Assembly (NCBI RefSeq): GCF_040115645.1
Contig: NC_089552.1
Location: forward strand, 2,356,001-2,420,000
Length of the DNA: 64,000 nucleotides
Reading direction: 5' to 3'
Origin: Euwallacea fornicatus
Lineage: Eukaryota; Arthropoda; Insecta; Coleoptera; Curculionidae
Both the position numbers and the translations under genes were made by a program. Within the stretch, counting starts at the first letter, position 1. Every line of letters starts with the position of its first letter. Positions 12,379-24,605 of the stretch are shown in pieces. Under the pieces are notes generated by a model. The model was not told where the DNA came from. It searched no databases and saw nothing but the letters and a program-made list of their open reading frames with translations.

Positions 12379-14307
12379 CTAATTAATAACGAATTGGAAC
12401 CATTAGTAACATGTCCTGAAACTAAACTGAGGTATGAGTCACTCCCACACTTTTAGTCACTTTTCACAAACGTACCCCCCCCCCCCCTCCCATATCCCTA
12501 AGAAGATGAGAAAGATATATTGAAGGAAACAGTATAGAAAATTCTGGATCTACGAATCTAAGTAAACGCGCGTATGTTTTGGAGCTCTTGGAACAAGTTC
12601 TGGCACACAATAGAACTGAATCCACCTTTTTTTGTGCTCCACTTAGTGCTCCTAAAGGGACTTTTTCTAAATGGAGATTTGAGACTTCCAAGTGGAGGTT
12701 CTAATTTGGAAGGTTCTATTAACTGAAATCATTAGAATTTCCTCTCAATTGAGGTGATGGATCGTCTAATGCGAATCAATTACACGTACCATACGATAAC
12801 GATTAGACGTAGTTCCTGGATTGGGACAGGCGGAGACTTTCAGATCAGCGATTCGACTGCATCTACTCAAGAGACTGCCAGTAGTTTCATCCAGAGATCT
12901 GATGTAGTCTCTTCTTTGTACGCTAAACTGTCAATTTTATGTTTGTGATGGTTGACGCCGACATTTCATAATCGATATAGTCCCTTCTAGCGCCTATTTC
13001 CCGCCATGGTTTCGGTGGATGAAATCACTAGAATTTCCTGTCCATCGGGTCACTGTCTCTATAATGTAGATTCAAAGTTGCTTTTTCGCATATACGGAAT
13101 ACTTCGCATATTTCTTCTCGTCGGGACGGCCGATCCGATGGTGCGAATTAAACATCTGACGTAGTTTGCTCTCTAACTCTCTACTACATTTGGCCGAATA
13201 ATTATTTTTTAATTTTCCAAATTTTATGGTTCATACATCGGAAATTTGCAGACAAATTGACTTCAAAAGATACATGTTAAATTGACCGCTTCGATATGTT
13301 ATTGAAAATGCATTTGCATGAAGGTCTCAAAAGTGCACTTTCTAGTTTCTCGAACCTCGATTCTCAAGCTGAATTGGATGTAAGCCGGAAATGGGATAGA
13401 AACTAGTCGGCGATTAAAGAAGAAAACAGCATATCGGAAAATTCGTTATTTTCTCAAGCGGATCTAAAGACGGGGAGACACCCACTTTAATCATTTTTCG
13501 ACCTAACCTGTTATTGGCTCATCTGAAAATGATTATTCCAGGAAAACACCCATATTCCCGATCAAACCTAACGCCTGGAACTGGACGTAAACAACTACGC
13601 AAATCTACATATACCTTCGTGATAAAATACCAAACATCCCTTTCGGGGTTCTAAATTTTTTATACAAGGCATAGAGCCAAAAATGCGATTGACCCACATT
13701 TGGGGTCAATTGAATTTCCATTTTATGATCGCTAGAAGCAATTTCTTGTTTGTATACCTATAGTTTTCGTCATTGAATTGCCATTTAACTGTTGATTTTC
13801 GTTCTAATAGTGTCCATATTACGTTAAACACGGATAAATTCAGCCACGTCTTGAAACTTGTAGTATTCCAAGCGAACCGACTGGGGTCAAAAGTGGATTA
13901 GGAAAACAAAGCCCTCAGCTTGTGAAGGGATGTTGTGAAGAATCTACGAGGGCCATTTGATGTCACCTAATTGGGGGTCAAGTATGAAGCTGCACGGTGT
14001 TATATGTCTATAATGGGAAAAAATCGTGTTTTTTTTTGTAAATACGAATTTTATGGCTTGTTGAGATTGAGCTATCGGCTGCCATAACATAATAGTTTGA
14101 TCGGTTGAGCTTTTGCTACCAGAGAAATAGGAAAGGAAGAAGGAAAATCAACTTTTCAATCATTAACTCTAATTCTAGCAAATCTGTATGTTTCGCTGTT
14201 TTCGGGATCTCAGTGATGTGTTTAAAATTCAGAACGCCCTGCAGGTACAATTGAACCTCAAAATGCCTCAGTGTGGGCCTCGTGTCTGGGGAACTATTTG
14301 TAACTAA
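12379..14307. other. Gap: intron or intergenic DNA with old repeats
   Basis: A poly-C run sits at about 12475-12487. Two stretches, near 12725 and 13019, share a TGAAATCA(T/C)TAGAATTTCCT core followed by similar GAT-rich sequence, suggesting a diverged duplicated repeat about 290 bp apart. I see no coding exon with convincing splice sites. Confidence 0.5.
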
Positions 14308-15056
14308 AAGGGTCCCAGCAAGAGCGCGAAATCTAAATTTGGCACCAGTTTCTCTATTATGTCAAATTTTTTCGACGAATTAAAATTTTAAAATCTTCTT
14401 AATTTTTAAAATTAGACCGATGTTCAGCGCAACAACGGATTTTAATTATTAAATATTCTGTCAAAGATAGTGAGGGTCAGATGGCATCATTGAGCCATTT
14501 TTTTTTAACGTTGCCGGAAATACACAAGCGGCCAATGTCGAACGGTACTGCAGGAAAATATTCCAGTTTCCTCTGCCTCAAAGGGACGGCATTGATTTCA
14601 AAGACGTGTGGTTCCAATAGGACGGTACCACTTGCCATATGTCATATGAAACAATGGTATTAGTGCAGGACGCGTTCCCTAGTTGTATGATCTTCCGTTG
14701 GGAAGACATGAATTGGCCACCTAAATCGTCCGATTTAAATCCCTTGAACTTTTTTTTCTGGAGTTTTTTTAAGTCGAAAGTTTATATGAACAAGCCCACC
14801 ACTGCCCGAGCTGTGAAACAGGAGATTAGACACTACACCACTGAAATTCAATCACGTTTATGCTAAAAAATAATTGAAAATTTTGTCAAAAGAACGCTAA
14901 TGCGCCAGCAAAGGCGAGGTGACCATTTATCAGATACATCCTTTCATACATAATTTTTACGTTTCTGTTTTGTGATTAAATGATAATTTCAGTATTTTCT
15001 AAAACAACTTATTTTATTTTAGATTTAAATTTGTCCCCCGTGTTGGGATACTCTTT
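14308..15056 (+). mobile_element. Internally deleted Tc1/mariner derivative
   Basis: The left end AAGGGTCCCAGCAAGAGCGC matches the left terminus of the longer element at 21358, and the right end (…GTTGGGATACTCTTT) is a decayed form of its right terminus. The interior joins the N-terminal region directly to the C-terminal region. It still reads DMNWPPKSSDLNPLNFFFWS, the block around the third catalytic aspartate of this transposase family, and then KQEIRHYTTEIQSRLC. About 490 bp are missing compared with the 1.24-kb copy. It cannot encode a transposase and could only have been mobilised in trans. Confidence 0.85.
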
Positions 15057-17758
15057 AGTGGGGTCAGTCAAAATACCCGACAAATGTGCTTTTTAGGGCC
15101 AGCACACTGGCCCTTCCCTTCTGACGAACTTTGAGAGGAAAAGCGTCTCTTAATAATCTAGTCATTAGCTCTGCTTTACATAACCCATGATTCACGAAAA
15201 CTCGGACCCATTTCAACCCTTCCTCTTACCTCCTACAGCTAATTTTCAGGGTGACATTGTTGTGACACATGACCTTTATTTTCAATTGGTAATATTTGAC
15301 AAATATTTCAACTTTACCTGAGCATCTACAAATAGACGCCGCATCAGCAGCGCCATGGCGGGGTTTCACGTTCCCCATGAAGTTCCATCAGGGTACTCTC
15401 AGCTCCCATTGTCCTTTAAGGCAACCCTGCAACAAAATTATGTTGCCTGAAGCACTCAACTGAACTGAAGTCAATAACCCCTCATATCGACACCTTCATA
15501 ATGCCACTATACCAGGACTTTTGTCTGTGCTAGTTTATAGAACAGATTCCTGCTGACCTAGTTTATCTATACTTATTATGTTACGTGTACAATAAAGAGG
15601 CCTTTCATTCGCTTTTAGTATATGCCGCCATATGCTCTATCTACCGCCGGAATAAAACAATGGGTGGGGTTTCTTTTGTACTTCTGTTACCAAACTTCCA
15701 TGTGCTGAAATTTCCTCTGCGATAAGATAAATTGAACGTAGCGGCTATATTTAGTTGGGGACAAACTTCAGGTGGAAAATCCCCCCTTAATAACATGTGA
15801 GTCACAGAGTAAATAATGCTTATTCAGACAAATCAAATTTACGAAACGACATTGAGGGGAGTCCCTATATGCGGCTGTAGGGTCTTCCCAGGTGGTTGAG
15901 CTCCCAGAGAGATATTGCTCCGCAATGATCAAGCTAGGTAACAAGTGCACGAGATTTTTATTATCGTCCTGCGTATACCAGTGGCGTGTCCCCCACGAAT
16001 GTCCAGACTGCCTCACACCTCAATGGCTTCAAAACGAGCTACCCGCCTCTCATCCCCCTTTTAAGTTGTTCCATGTTCATGCCAACTCAGGGTTACAATT
16101 TCCAATAGTTCGGGGGGTGAATGACTCTGCCCTGTTTAGCCCGCCTGCAAGGGTGCAAAGCCAAAATGTATCGAGTGACTCATGGCTACATGTTGCTTCA
16201 GTTGGATGTAGATACTTTAGTCCGGATTATTAATGTTCGGGCTGGCAGTGGCAGTTCATAGTAGAAAAGAGGATTAATGATTTTAAGTATTAGTGCCAGG
16301 AATGCGAAGAGACGACGGATGAAAGGTGTTGCAGGATAATCATCCTATGCATACGAGATGAATCACAGGCAAAGAAGATCGCAAAATTCGCTAAGTGAGC
16401 GAAGCCACTGCAGGTGTTTGCTCAACGTGGAAGAAGCTTAAGTGCCATGCACTTGTCTTCCATTGTGACGTTCGTTGAATTAAAACGAAGCAGAGATTTT
16501 TACTTTAATAATCGTTAATATGATATTGATGATCGATAGTTTTGATCGTCATGACTGTCTCAAAGTCGGAACCCGAACCGGACCCCCAATTCGAAACCCG
16601 AATTGAACCCGAAGTCGGAACCCGAACCGGAAATCGATCTCGAAACACGAACGAAACCCCGAATCCCCAATCCGAACAGGGTTCCCAACTTAAAACCGCA
16701 ATTGGACTTTCACTTCGGAACCCGAAATCTTAACGCGAACCCTAAACCCGAAGTCGCAGCCCGAACCGTACCCCTAAACTATCACGACAGGGAACAGTCA
16801 GTGACTGTCAAGTTTCACAAGTTGATAGACCGCACAAATAGCAATTTAAGGCAAATTTCAAGGCTATAGAAATTACGATTTTGGACACCTATAGCGTTTA
16901 ATCAGCTCTTCACGATAGTAAATGATTTATTAAATCTATATTGCTAACTCCGGGCACGTACCCACCTGCATACAACCATCAGGAACTTTGAGCTTATTAT
17001 AGTCTGACGTGTTTCATTATACGGGATTTCCACTCCGCCAACAACGGAAAAGTTTGTGTGGATGAGTAGGAAAAGTTTGCAAAAGAAATGAGCATTCAAC
17101 TAGAAATGGAAAAACGATGTCAGGCAACCCGGCGACGGGTGTTTCTACTTATTGGGTTCATCAGACATATATCCTTGTGAGCACATTCAACACGGTTTCA
17201 GTACACCTTTTCTGAACATAGTCCTTAAAATCAGCATAGTCGGTTGCATTAAAAGATGGCTGAATTTCGTCATTTCGTTATGACACACACCTGAATTTCC
17301 TGCCTCGTATCGCTACATGTCCTGGTTTACAGTCTGGTAGAGCCCAAATAATCCAGGCGTCCTTCAAGTGGTCCAGTCGTAAAAATTATTGGATTTTTTT
17401 TCTCGTAATGGATGAGGTATGGTAAAACCAAGTTTATTATGAGTAGATTCGGACAGCGTAGAATACTACTCAAAATCTCGATAATTAGTGGATTAACAGG
17501 AGTAAAGTTATGTTCGGGCTCCCGGAATCAGACGCATCGGGGGGTCACAGGGATCAGGATCATGTTCGATCGTTACCCTTATGGAGCATAATCAAACGTC
17601 TATTATGTGAATGAATTTAGCTAAAAGGATTGAAATTGGCCTAAGAGGAATTAAAACGGAACGGGAAAATTGGAGTATTGGCATCGAAAGGTCTTGATAT
17701 GGGCAATAAAACCAATGGCTCTCCGCATAAATAACTTCCATAACATCGACAATTTCTA
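15057..17758. other. Gap: repeat-rich, no confident gene
   Basis: Open frames on both strands at 15768-16233 overlap each other and show no recognised domain or splice framework; they may be transposon debris. A CCCGAA-rich repeat lies at 16557-16773 and is listed separately. Nothing else is supported. Confidence 0.45.
16557..16775 (+). repeat. Degenerate CCCGAA-type minisatellite
   Basis: The sequence is a string of imperfect copies of (A)CCCGAA with variants (GGAACCCGAACCGG, AAACCCGAATTG, GAACCCGAAGTC). It gives false open frames rich in Pro, Glu, Arg and Asn, which should not be read as genes. Confidence 0.8.
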
Positions 17759-18466
17759 TACCAGGTGTAGCATATCATCATGGAGATATTTCAGAAGGCG
17801 ACAGTGCCCTATAAAGCAATATAAGAATGGCAATAGACTCATAGCAAAATCCGCACGTTTTTTGAATATACTGGGTGGTAAAATGTTATATTTCTTTTCA
17901 TGTTTTACGTCTTCCTCACGTATGCCTTGAGCTACAGTTTCAAATGTTAAAGTTAATGTACATATTTCCTTCAAGACTCTTTACAACAAAATGTCGGTAG
18001 TCATATACAGGGTGCTATGCTTTTTTCGGTCATGTACTTCTTATACTTGTAGCTTTTTTGGAACACTCTGTATGAATTCGGCAAATTCAAATTTCTCCTT
18101 CAATCTTTCTAGATTTTTGGTATCTTGCAGTATTTACGTATCTTTCACCGTCCTCGTGGAATTTGCGAGCATATCTAAAGGTGCAAATTGGAAATGTAAC
18201 GGTAGAAAACGAAAAAAAAATCATCCAGCGCAGTTATCAGGTATCTCGATAACTGTGAAATATTTAACAGATTCAGTGATATAAAAATAAATCTAAACGA
18301 AAACAGAATTATATGAACTAAAACTACAAAATATGAGAAGCAAATGTAAAACATTACCCTCTAGAAGATGCCGCGATTTTGGCCATGGGTCCGTCAGTAT
18401 TTGTTCATTATTTTGCAGAGTAATGTTGCTTCCTAAACTATCTCCATGATAATGTTACACTCTATG
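17759..18466. mobile_element. MITE, long copy of the AGGTGTAGCATATCAT family
   Basis: The left end CCAGGTGTAGCATATCATCA and, in inverse orientation, the right end near CTCCATGATAATGTTACACT are related to the termini of the shorter MITE at 31544-31899. The two copies also share interior blocks: an internal TACAGGGTG motif, and GTATTTnTTnATTATTTT followed by AGTAAT(A/G)TTGC. The element is longer than its sister, probably through a nested insertion. The open frame on the minus strand at 17974-17756 is inside this element and is not considered a gene. Confidence 0.65.
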
Positions 18467-19294
18467 GAATTATGAGTTGGTTTACCCTTCAAGAAACCTT
18501 TCGAAATTTAGACTCACAATTGCACAATTTACAATTACACACTCACAATTGCACAATTTAGTTGCCTGTAATTACTGTGTAGATTAGTGCTTCAAAAAGT
18601 TGCTAAAATAATTAAAAACTGAAAATTACCTACTTTAAATTCCAAAGTTGTTCCCGATAATCCAGGAAAAGCGGGAAATTTTCAAATGAACATTGGAAAG
18701 TTTATTAACATAAGCTCTGTTTAACGCTAATGAGGATCCCTTAACTGGGGCTTCTAGCGCAATTGCATATAATTTCCCCAGTAAATCTAGTCCTGTTGGC
18801 TGCAGTTTATACAAATATTTATGTTTATATCGCTTTTATTATCAATCCCGTTCATCATTTTTTTGCGATTATTATTTTAGCTTTGCTAAACACACTCACC
18901 CAACCAAAACAAATCAAGAATCGTCATATTTCATGTTCAGACAAAAACTTTTGAAAAAGTTCTCATGGAAAAAATTTATGAACCATACGACCGATAATCT
19001 GACACTAAATAACTAAATAGTGACTTTGTATCGGTCATACGAGATACCCATGGGTGTTGTCAATGTATTTATTGACTTTGACTCACATGGAAGAAAATTG
19101 TCTCGCATGTGTACAGATGGGCGTAACGAGGTGCCACGGTCGGCACCCAATTTTACGATCTATCGAAAATTGCCGAAGATAAGATAAAGATTAAGCAGTA
19201 CATTAATTCAGTTAAGACGATTATTATTTTAGTTGCTTATACCTTCTGGTTCATAAACGAGCGTAAACGAGTGATGTGACTATAATGTGAAAAC
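18467..19294. other. Upstream region of the LRR gene
   Basis: Contains a 20-bp direct repeat, ACTCACAATTGCACAATTTA, at about 18511 and 18541. The rest is AT-rich and presumably includes the promoter and 5' UTR of the gene starting at 19295. No TATA box could be assigned with confidence. Confidence 0.5.
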
Positions 19295-20486
19295 ATGAGT
19301 TTTTGGATAGTGCTCTCGATCGTACCCCTTGTGATTTTGCACGCAAACTGGTAAGTAACAGAAACTGATGCCGCCATCAAGAGCCACTAAGCTCATTATC
19401 CCTTAGTGTCGTTGGTACATATCAATGCAACATGAACAACCTTGAGCTGAACTGCAGCGGTGTCTCCCAGGAAGACATCAGTGGGGAAACTTTAGCAATA
19501 GTCAACAAACCTGATATAAATACACTTGAAATTACAAACAGCGACATAGCTATGATCTCAGCTACAACCTTCGAGGGGTTTTCAACTTTGCAAAACTTAT
19601 ACATCACCGGCTCAAACATTTTTCAAATAGGCGAAGGCTCATTTACGAATATGACTAGCCTACAATTTTTGAACCTGAGCTATAACGCTTTAACCAAGGT
19701 AGACTTCCAGTTAATTTTTCCAGGAGCCGTCCTGAAATACCTGAACCTTTCCAACAACCTGCTACAAGATTTATCCAACTTTAATTCCACGTACTTCTCA
19801 AAGCTGCAGCTTTTAGACTTATCCAACAATCAGCTCGACCATCTCCCTGTAGAAGTTCTAACGAAGTTGAGCACAGTCCATAAGTTTTATGTGGTTATAG
19901 ATTCCAACCCATGGAATTGCTCCCATCCTGTTTGGTCGGAATATTTGAATCCGATTCTTTTAAATTCCTTCTGTGCCGTCCCCATGACAGAAACTACCCA
20001 GAAAGTAACCACAACTACCAGAAGTGAACCCACACCTGAGACTACAAAAAAAATGACTCCAACGTTCCAGCCCTTGCAGGAGTCAGGTCAGCTCACTCAG
20101 ACATTTGAGAATGAAACAGCTTCAACTAATGAGACCTATGGAGAAGAAAGTCGCTGTCCAGCAGTCAACTGCTACAAGTGCAGCTTTTACTTCTGCTTGT
20201 TATGGATGTTAGTGGGGATATGGATCGGCATAATCCTGGGGAACGTTGGGAAAATACATCATTTGATATGCGATAAGGGGCCGTCTTATGCAGACAAACA
20301 CACTCAATGTGGTGAGCTGCAGAAGAAATTACCGTATGAAGATTTATTTTCGTGTTATTTTTAGAATACTCGTTGGTGGAGCAACACATGGTATCCGGCA
20401 TTTTCGATTCGAATAAAGGTAAGTTCATTCCTGTCTCAACCTTGGGAACTTCCATGCCGAACATTATGAACGTGGACAACACCTGA
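19295..20486 (+). CDS. Leucine-rich-repeat single-pass membrane protein
   Basis: Three exons, 19295-19350, 19407-20311 and 20365-20486, total 361 codons including stop (360 aa). Exon 1 encodes a signal peptide (MSFWIVLSIVPLVILHANC). Exon 2 has about four to five LRRs with clear LxxLxLSxN patterns (LQFLNLSYNALTKV, LKYLNLSNNLLQDL, LQLLDLSNNQLDHLP). A cysteine cap follows (NPWNCSHPVWSEYLNP), then a Thr/Glu-rich stalk and one transmembrane helix (CLLWMLVGIWIGIILGN). The tail is about 55-60 residues with no recognised signalling domain. The alternative of reading exon 2 through to a stop at 20364 was rejected: the GTGAGC donor at 20312 and the TTTTTAG acceptor restore a longer conserved-looking frame. 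It is probably a cell-surface adhesion or recognition protein. No orthologue was recognised, and Toll is excluded because there is no TIR domain. Confidence 0.8.
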
Positions 20487-20940
20487 AATAGATCTGTTTT
20501 TGTGTGGTACATGTGAAGATCGCAAATTAAAGCGAGGATTAATCGTTAGTCAATGTTACAAATAATAATGTTAATAGGATGTATTATGTAACGCTGCCTT
20601 AATCTCTTATCGTTAATCCGCCAATGCTTCAAATTAGCCTTAAAGAGAGATGTAGCAATAGATTTGATATTCTCTAAATCGAAGCGATACTGCAGCCACT
20701 TCCTGGAAATATATCGAAGTTACGTAGCAAATAAATATAATAATGTGAAATTTACAATCTCGATTAGTAATTAACTATTATTAGCTCGATAGCAAATATA
20801 GTAAATCCCATTCAGTAGAGATTTTTTCTATGAGACATATTTGAAGTGTGGAATTTTTAGAATTTACGCAGGAGTAGGTATGGCGACCGTGAAACGAGTG
20901 AGAAAAATACCATCCGTACCTTTCATTCCAACTCATTTAA

Positions 20941-21287
20941 TGAGATCAACAGAAAACTTAGAAGCAGTCGTTAAAACCACCGACCCAACTTCCTACCTAT
21001 GTATGATCAGCTGGGGAACCCCTAAGATCCATGTTAAATCTCTAATGTTCCCAGTTCGGTTCATCTCCAGTCGATTGTACATAAGCGAGAAATGGCATAT
21101 AAGTTTCCTGCGGGCCCTAATCCAACTATTCGCCATTTACATGCCATATCTCGCTTATATATGGTCGACCGGAGACACACAGAGCTGATGAGAGTCGTAG
21201 ACTCTAACCGGGATTCAGAGTGCTTCAGTCCATCGTGCATTGGTAAGAACATAGTCTCGAGGGCTTCGAAGTTTTCTGTTGATCTCA
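20941..21287. repeat. Imperfect palindrome / foldback element
   Basis: Inverted blocks are arranged symmetrically around about 21117. TGAGATCAACAGAAAACTT at 20941 is inverted at 21269-21287. TCTCCAGTCGATTGTACATA at about 21065 is inverted near 21155-21174. The shared core ATAAGCGAGAAATGGCAT folds on CGCCATTTACATGCCATATC. Open frames here on both strands are by-products of the palindrome. Confidence 0.75.
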
Positions 21288-21357
21288 AAGAAAAATCTAC
21301 CAAAACCGGAACTATGATTGAAATAAGGAGACATTTAACTTTATTGGCCTCCTTATA

Positions 21358-22596
21358 AAGGGTGTCCCGACAAGAGCCCCAAATTCAAATTTGGCGCTAT
21401 TTTTTCTGTTATGCTTCGACTGTCAAACATGTTTGACAGTTCGATTTTAAACGGTCCCTCATTTTTTAAAATGGACCGTTATTCGACCCAACAACGTATT
21501 TTAACCATTAAATGTTGTTTCGAAAATGGTGAGAGTTTGGTTGTCAAGATACGCAAACTGGGTCCAATTTTTGATCTGAAAATTATTCCAAACACGTAAT
21601 GAGACAAGTAAGACAACGCGAGAAGTCTGGATTGATGGCTGACGCGAAACCATGAGTGCATATTCGTCCACGTTGTTTCGCAGAAAACATCACGGCTATT
21701 TGCCAGAACGTGGTCAAGAGTCCAAAAAGGCCCATTCGACATCGTAGTCAAAAATTGCCCCTCACAAGAAGCACTATGCACGAAGATTTAGACCTTCATC
21801 CCTATAAAATCCGACTCACTTAACAACTCATGCATGCAGATCTTGCACACAGAAGAGAATTCGTCAACTCAATCACTGAACAACAAAACGCGAACAGTAA
21901 TTTTTCCAACAAAATCATCTTCAGTGATGAGACCCATTTTCATGTTGATGGCTTCATAAATAAGCAAAATTGTCGGATTTGTCACACGTGGTCTCCGAGA
22001 AGAAAATTCCTCCTCAACGCGTTACTGTTTGGTGTGGATCATTGGCATCATTGGACCATTTTTCTTTAAAAACAATGCGGGGAATACACGAAGAGTCAAT
22101 GGCGCACGGTATCGCAGGATGATGTCCCAGTTTCTTGTGCCTCATATGAACGGTATTGATTTCGAAGACGTGTGGTTCCAACAGGGTCGTGCCTCACATG
22201 AAACGTTGGCATTATACCAGGAGGTCGTGTAATTTCCCGTTTGGGCGACATGAATTGGCCACCTAGATCGTCTGATTTAACGCCTTTGGACTTTTTTCAC
22301 TTGGTTTTTTTTTAATTCAAAGTATATGCAAACAAGCCCACCACTTTTTACGTTTCGAACCTGGAGATTAGGCACTGCATTACGGAAATCTAATCATATT
22401 TATGCGAAAAAGTCCTTGAAAACTCTATTAAAAAAAAAGCTAATATGCAAGCGAAGCTAAGGTGGGCATTTATCAGATAATTATTTCATGGATAATTCTG
22501 ATATCTCTACTTTATGATTAAATGATAATTTCAGTATTTCCTCAAAAACGTGTATCATTTTTAATTAAAATTTTGCGCTCTTGTTGGAGCACCCTT
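21358..22596 (+). mobile_element. Tc1/mariner-superfamily element, both ends present, transposase broken
   Basis: The 1,239-bp element is bounded by inverted termini: AAGGGTGTCCCGACAAGAGC on the left and, reading inward on the opposite strand, AAGGGTGCTCCAACAAGAGC on the right. The forward strand encodes transposase pieces in different frames. IIFSDETHFHVDGFINKQN holds the second catalytic Asp region; GIIGPFFFKNNAGNTRRVNG follows; then DVWFQQGRASHE, where the usual QDGAxxH is altered; then DMNWPPRSSDLTPLDFF with the third acidic position. Frameshifts separate them, so the element is inactive. The family is the one often annotated as 'Tc3-like transposase' in insect genomes. No clean TA target duplication is visible at the ends. 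Confidence 0.9.
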
Positions 22597-22878
22597 CAGT
22601 TGATTGATTGTGCAGCAATTTTTTCTTGAAAAATACCTTCCATGCAACGTAACAAATTACATGGTGTACATTTTTTGAAAACACACAGGAGCGAAATAAG
22701 AGGAAAAGTCCGAACAGTTCTTGAGATATCGACAAGGCTATTAAATGGCATTACAAATATATGTATATACCTCACTCCTTATCGACGACTCAACAGTGGC
22801 GTAGAAATGAAAGCACATAAACATGAAGGATCTGCTCCTCATAGGTAAATCAAGTCAAATGTCATCGTAATTACTTAC

Positions 22879-22987
22879 TACCATCCAGTACTACCCTTAT
22901 CACGAGAGGGAGGTTGAGCCACGGGCCAGAGCCACAGACCAGGAAGGACAATTTCTGTTTGGCGGTTTTGCCTGCGGATGAGGCCAT
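22879..22987 (-). CDS. Candidate initial coding exon of a minus-strand gene
   Basis: A frame begins with ATG at 22987, has an in-frame stop just upstream, and reads MASSAGKTAKQKLSFLVCGS then GPWLNLPLVIR. It runs into either a phase-0 donor (AGG|GTAGTA) or a phase-1 donor (GTAAGT, at 22878). GC content and codon choice are higher than in the flanking DNA, suggesting coding sequence. The downstream partner is unknown. Because the first recovered kazrin exon (12378) begins in phase 0 on the same strand, this could be an upstream kazrin exon, with the LRR gene then lying inside the intron. That link is inference only. Confidence 0.4.
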
Positions 22988-24149
22988 TCTTACGATCAGC
23001 AATCATAGATATAGAAAATTAATAAAGAGAGGAATGATAATATTTATATAGAAATGTCTTGAAATCTCTCGCTACATTTCAAATATTTATTGACTCAATC
23101 TGAAGTTTCTTGCTCCCTATCATTCATCATTCATTTCAATTCTCAAGGCGTCACATAGATACATCTCTCTTCCAAAAGCACAAATGCTAAGAAATACCCT
23201 TAAACAATTCATTCAACTTTAACAAAGCCGAGGCAACGTCGCTCTTCTTGTACGTAATTTCCACGCTGAAAACTGATAACTTTTCCAACTTTATATGTCC
23301 GTTCTCAATTTCCTCGTTTGAAGGAAAAAACGGTACTAATCATATTTCCAGGTCTCATCTTTTTGCGGTGCAAAAGTGTAGGGCAAATGATGGATTCTTC
23401 GTCCGAAAAATTGTCAACGAAATTGCTTTTTTCCTGTCGGTATTTCGACAAATATGTCTTTTTTTGAAAACTCCGCAAATAAGCAGGAGGAGAGGAACTC
23501 CTGCTGAACTCTTTCCTTCACGAAAATGTAGCGTCCGGGGAGTTGTCGCATGTATTTCTTCCATAGAGCTTGTGGGATTTGTAGCAATAACACCCTGTCG
23601 GGCCAGTATTATGCATTATTGATGCCTCCTACAGATGATCCTCATTTAAGCCCCCATTAGGGCAGTCCAGCTGAAATAATAATTATTTCCTTTCGTTAGC
23701 AACTTTAAAGAGCCAAAAGAAATCTGAGGTGTGTTGGGCCTCGTTAAATTAATGAATCTATTTAAGACGGTAATTTGATCCCTTTGATCCTCTACTTTGA
23801 CTCTCATTGCCGCTATTTCTTCCTTTTGGGCGGCAATTACGCGTTCTAATTCTATAATAAAAGCAAATGAGATTGTTCATTTGATGTTGTAAATTAAAAT
23901 TGTCCCAAGGGTATAAACATTGCGCACTGCTCAGGGCGGCGTACTTGCCTGCTCTGCGATTTTTCTCGGGGGTAGGAGGGAGATGATCAAAAATTTCGCC
24001 CAACGCGCCAGACTTGCTAAGGCCGGTTCTGACTCTGTGTGTTTAAGGTAGACAAGTCTGGCCTTGTTTTTACCCTATTTATTGTCCAAATTAATCTATC
24101 GAAATCTTGTTTGCTATGTCCAACCAAAAGCTTTTTCTAAGATTTTGGG

Positions 24150-24364
24150 TTGCCTTTATAGGTGGAATGGTCCACAAATTCTTTTGGCTCATCCAGATGG
24201 GTTTTTATGACTCCTTTTTGGCCAGCATGATGGTTTGATCCATCGTTGAGATATGGATCGGTGTGCGTCGGCTTTCCATACACAACATAAGCCAGTCGTT
24301 TGTTTGATTTTTTAGTTGCCAACACATTGAAAAATGATACCTTTCCTTCCTCCTCCAATTGCAT
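24150..24364 (-). mobile_element. Penelope-like retroelement reverse transcriptase fragment
   Basis: The minus-strand frame MQLEEEGKVSFFNVLATKKS … YVVYGKPTHTDPYLNDGSNH HAGQK matches the conserved Penelope-like block 'LPFLDVL…YRKPTHTDxYLxxxSxHHxxQK' that follows the reverse transcriptase palm. The catalytic core and the GIY-YIG endonuclease are absent. It is a short dead fragment within the large intron of the decaying coiled-coil gene. Confidence 0.8.
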
Positions 24365-24605
24365 AGTGAACTAAGTTTCGGAATTTGTCGAAGTGAGTTG
24401 CCCCAGAAAATCCCGAAATTAGGGTGGAAAATGGCTCAAATAACAACAAACTTTGCAGATACTGAATAATAATGATAACAATCTAACAGAAATGAGAGCG
24501 ATAAATCTGCCCGACAAAACTTTTCTGAGTTTGAAACTCTTACACTTTCCAAAGGCCAAATACTCTATCGCCCCTAAATATGTTCCTTAACTTGACTTAA
24601 TTTCA

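Noticed and set aside
15768..16233. Overlapping open frames on both strands
   Set aside because: Mutually antisense, no domain, no splice support; most likely repeat sequence.
16542..16869. Pro/Glu/Arg-rich open frames
   Set aside because: They are produced by the CCCGAA-type minisatellite.
20312..20364. LRR protein ending at the TAG at 20362-20364
   Set aside because: A good GTGAGC donor and TTTTTAG acceptor splice out this stretch in phase 1 and extend the tail; the unspliced ending is less likely, though it could be an alternative form.
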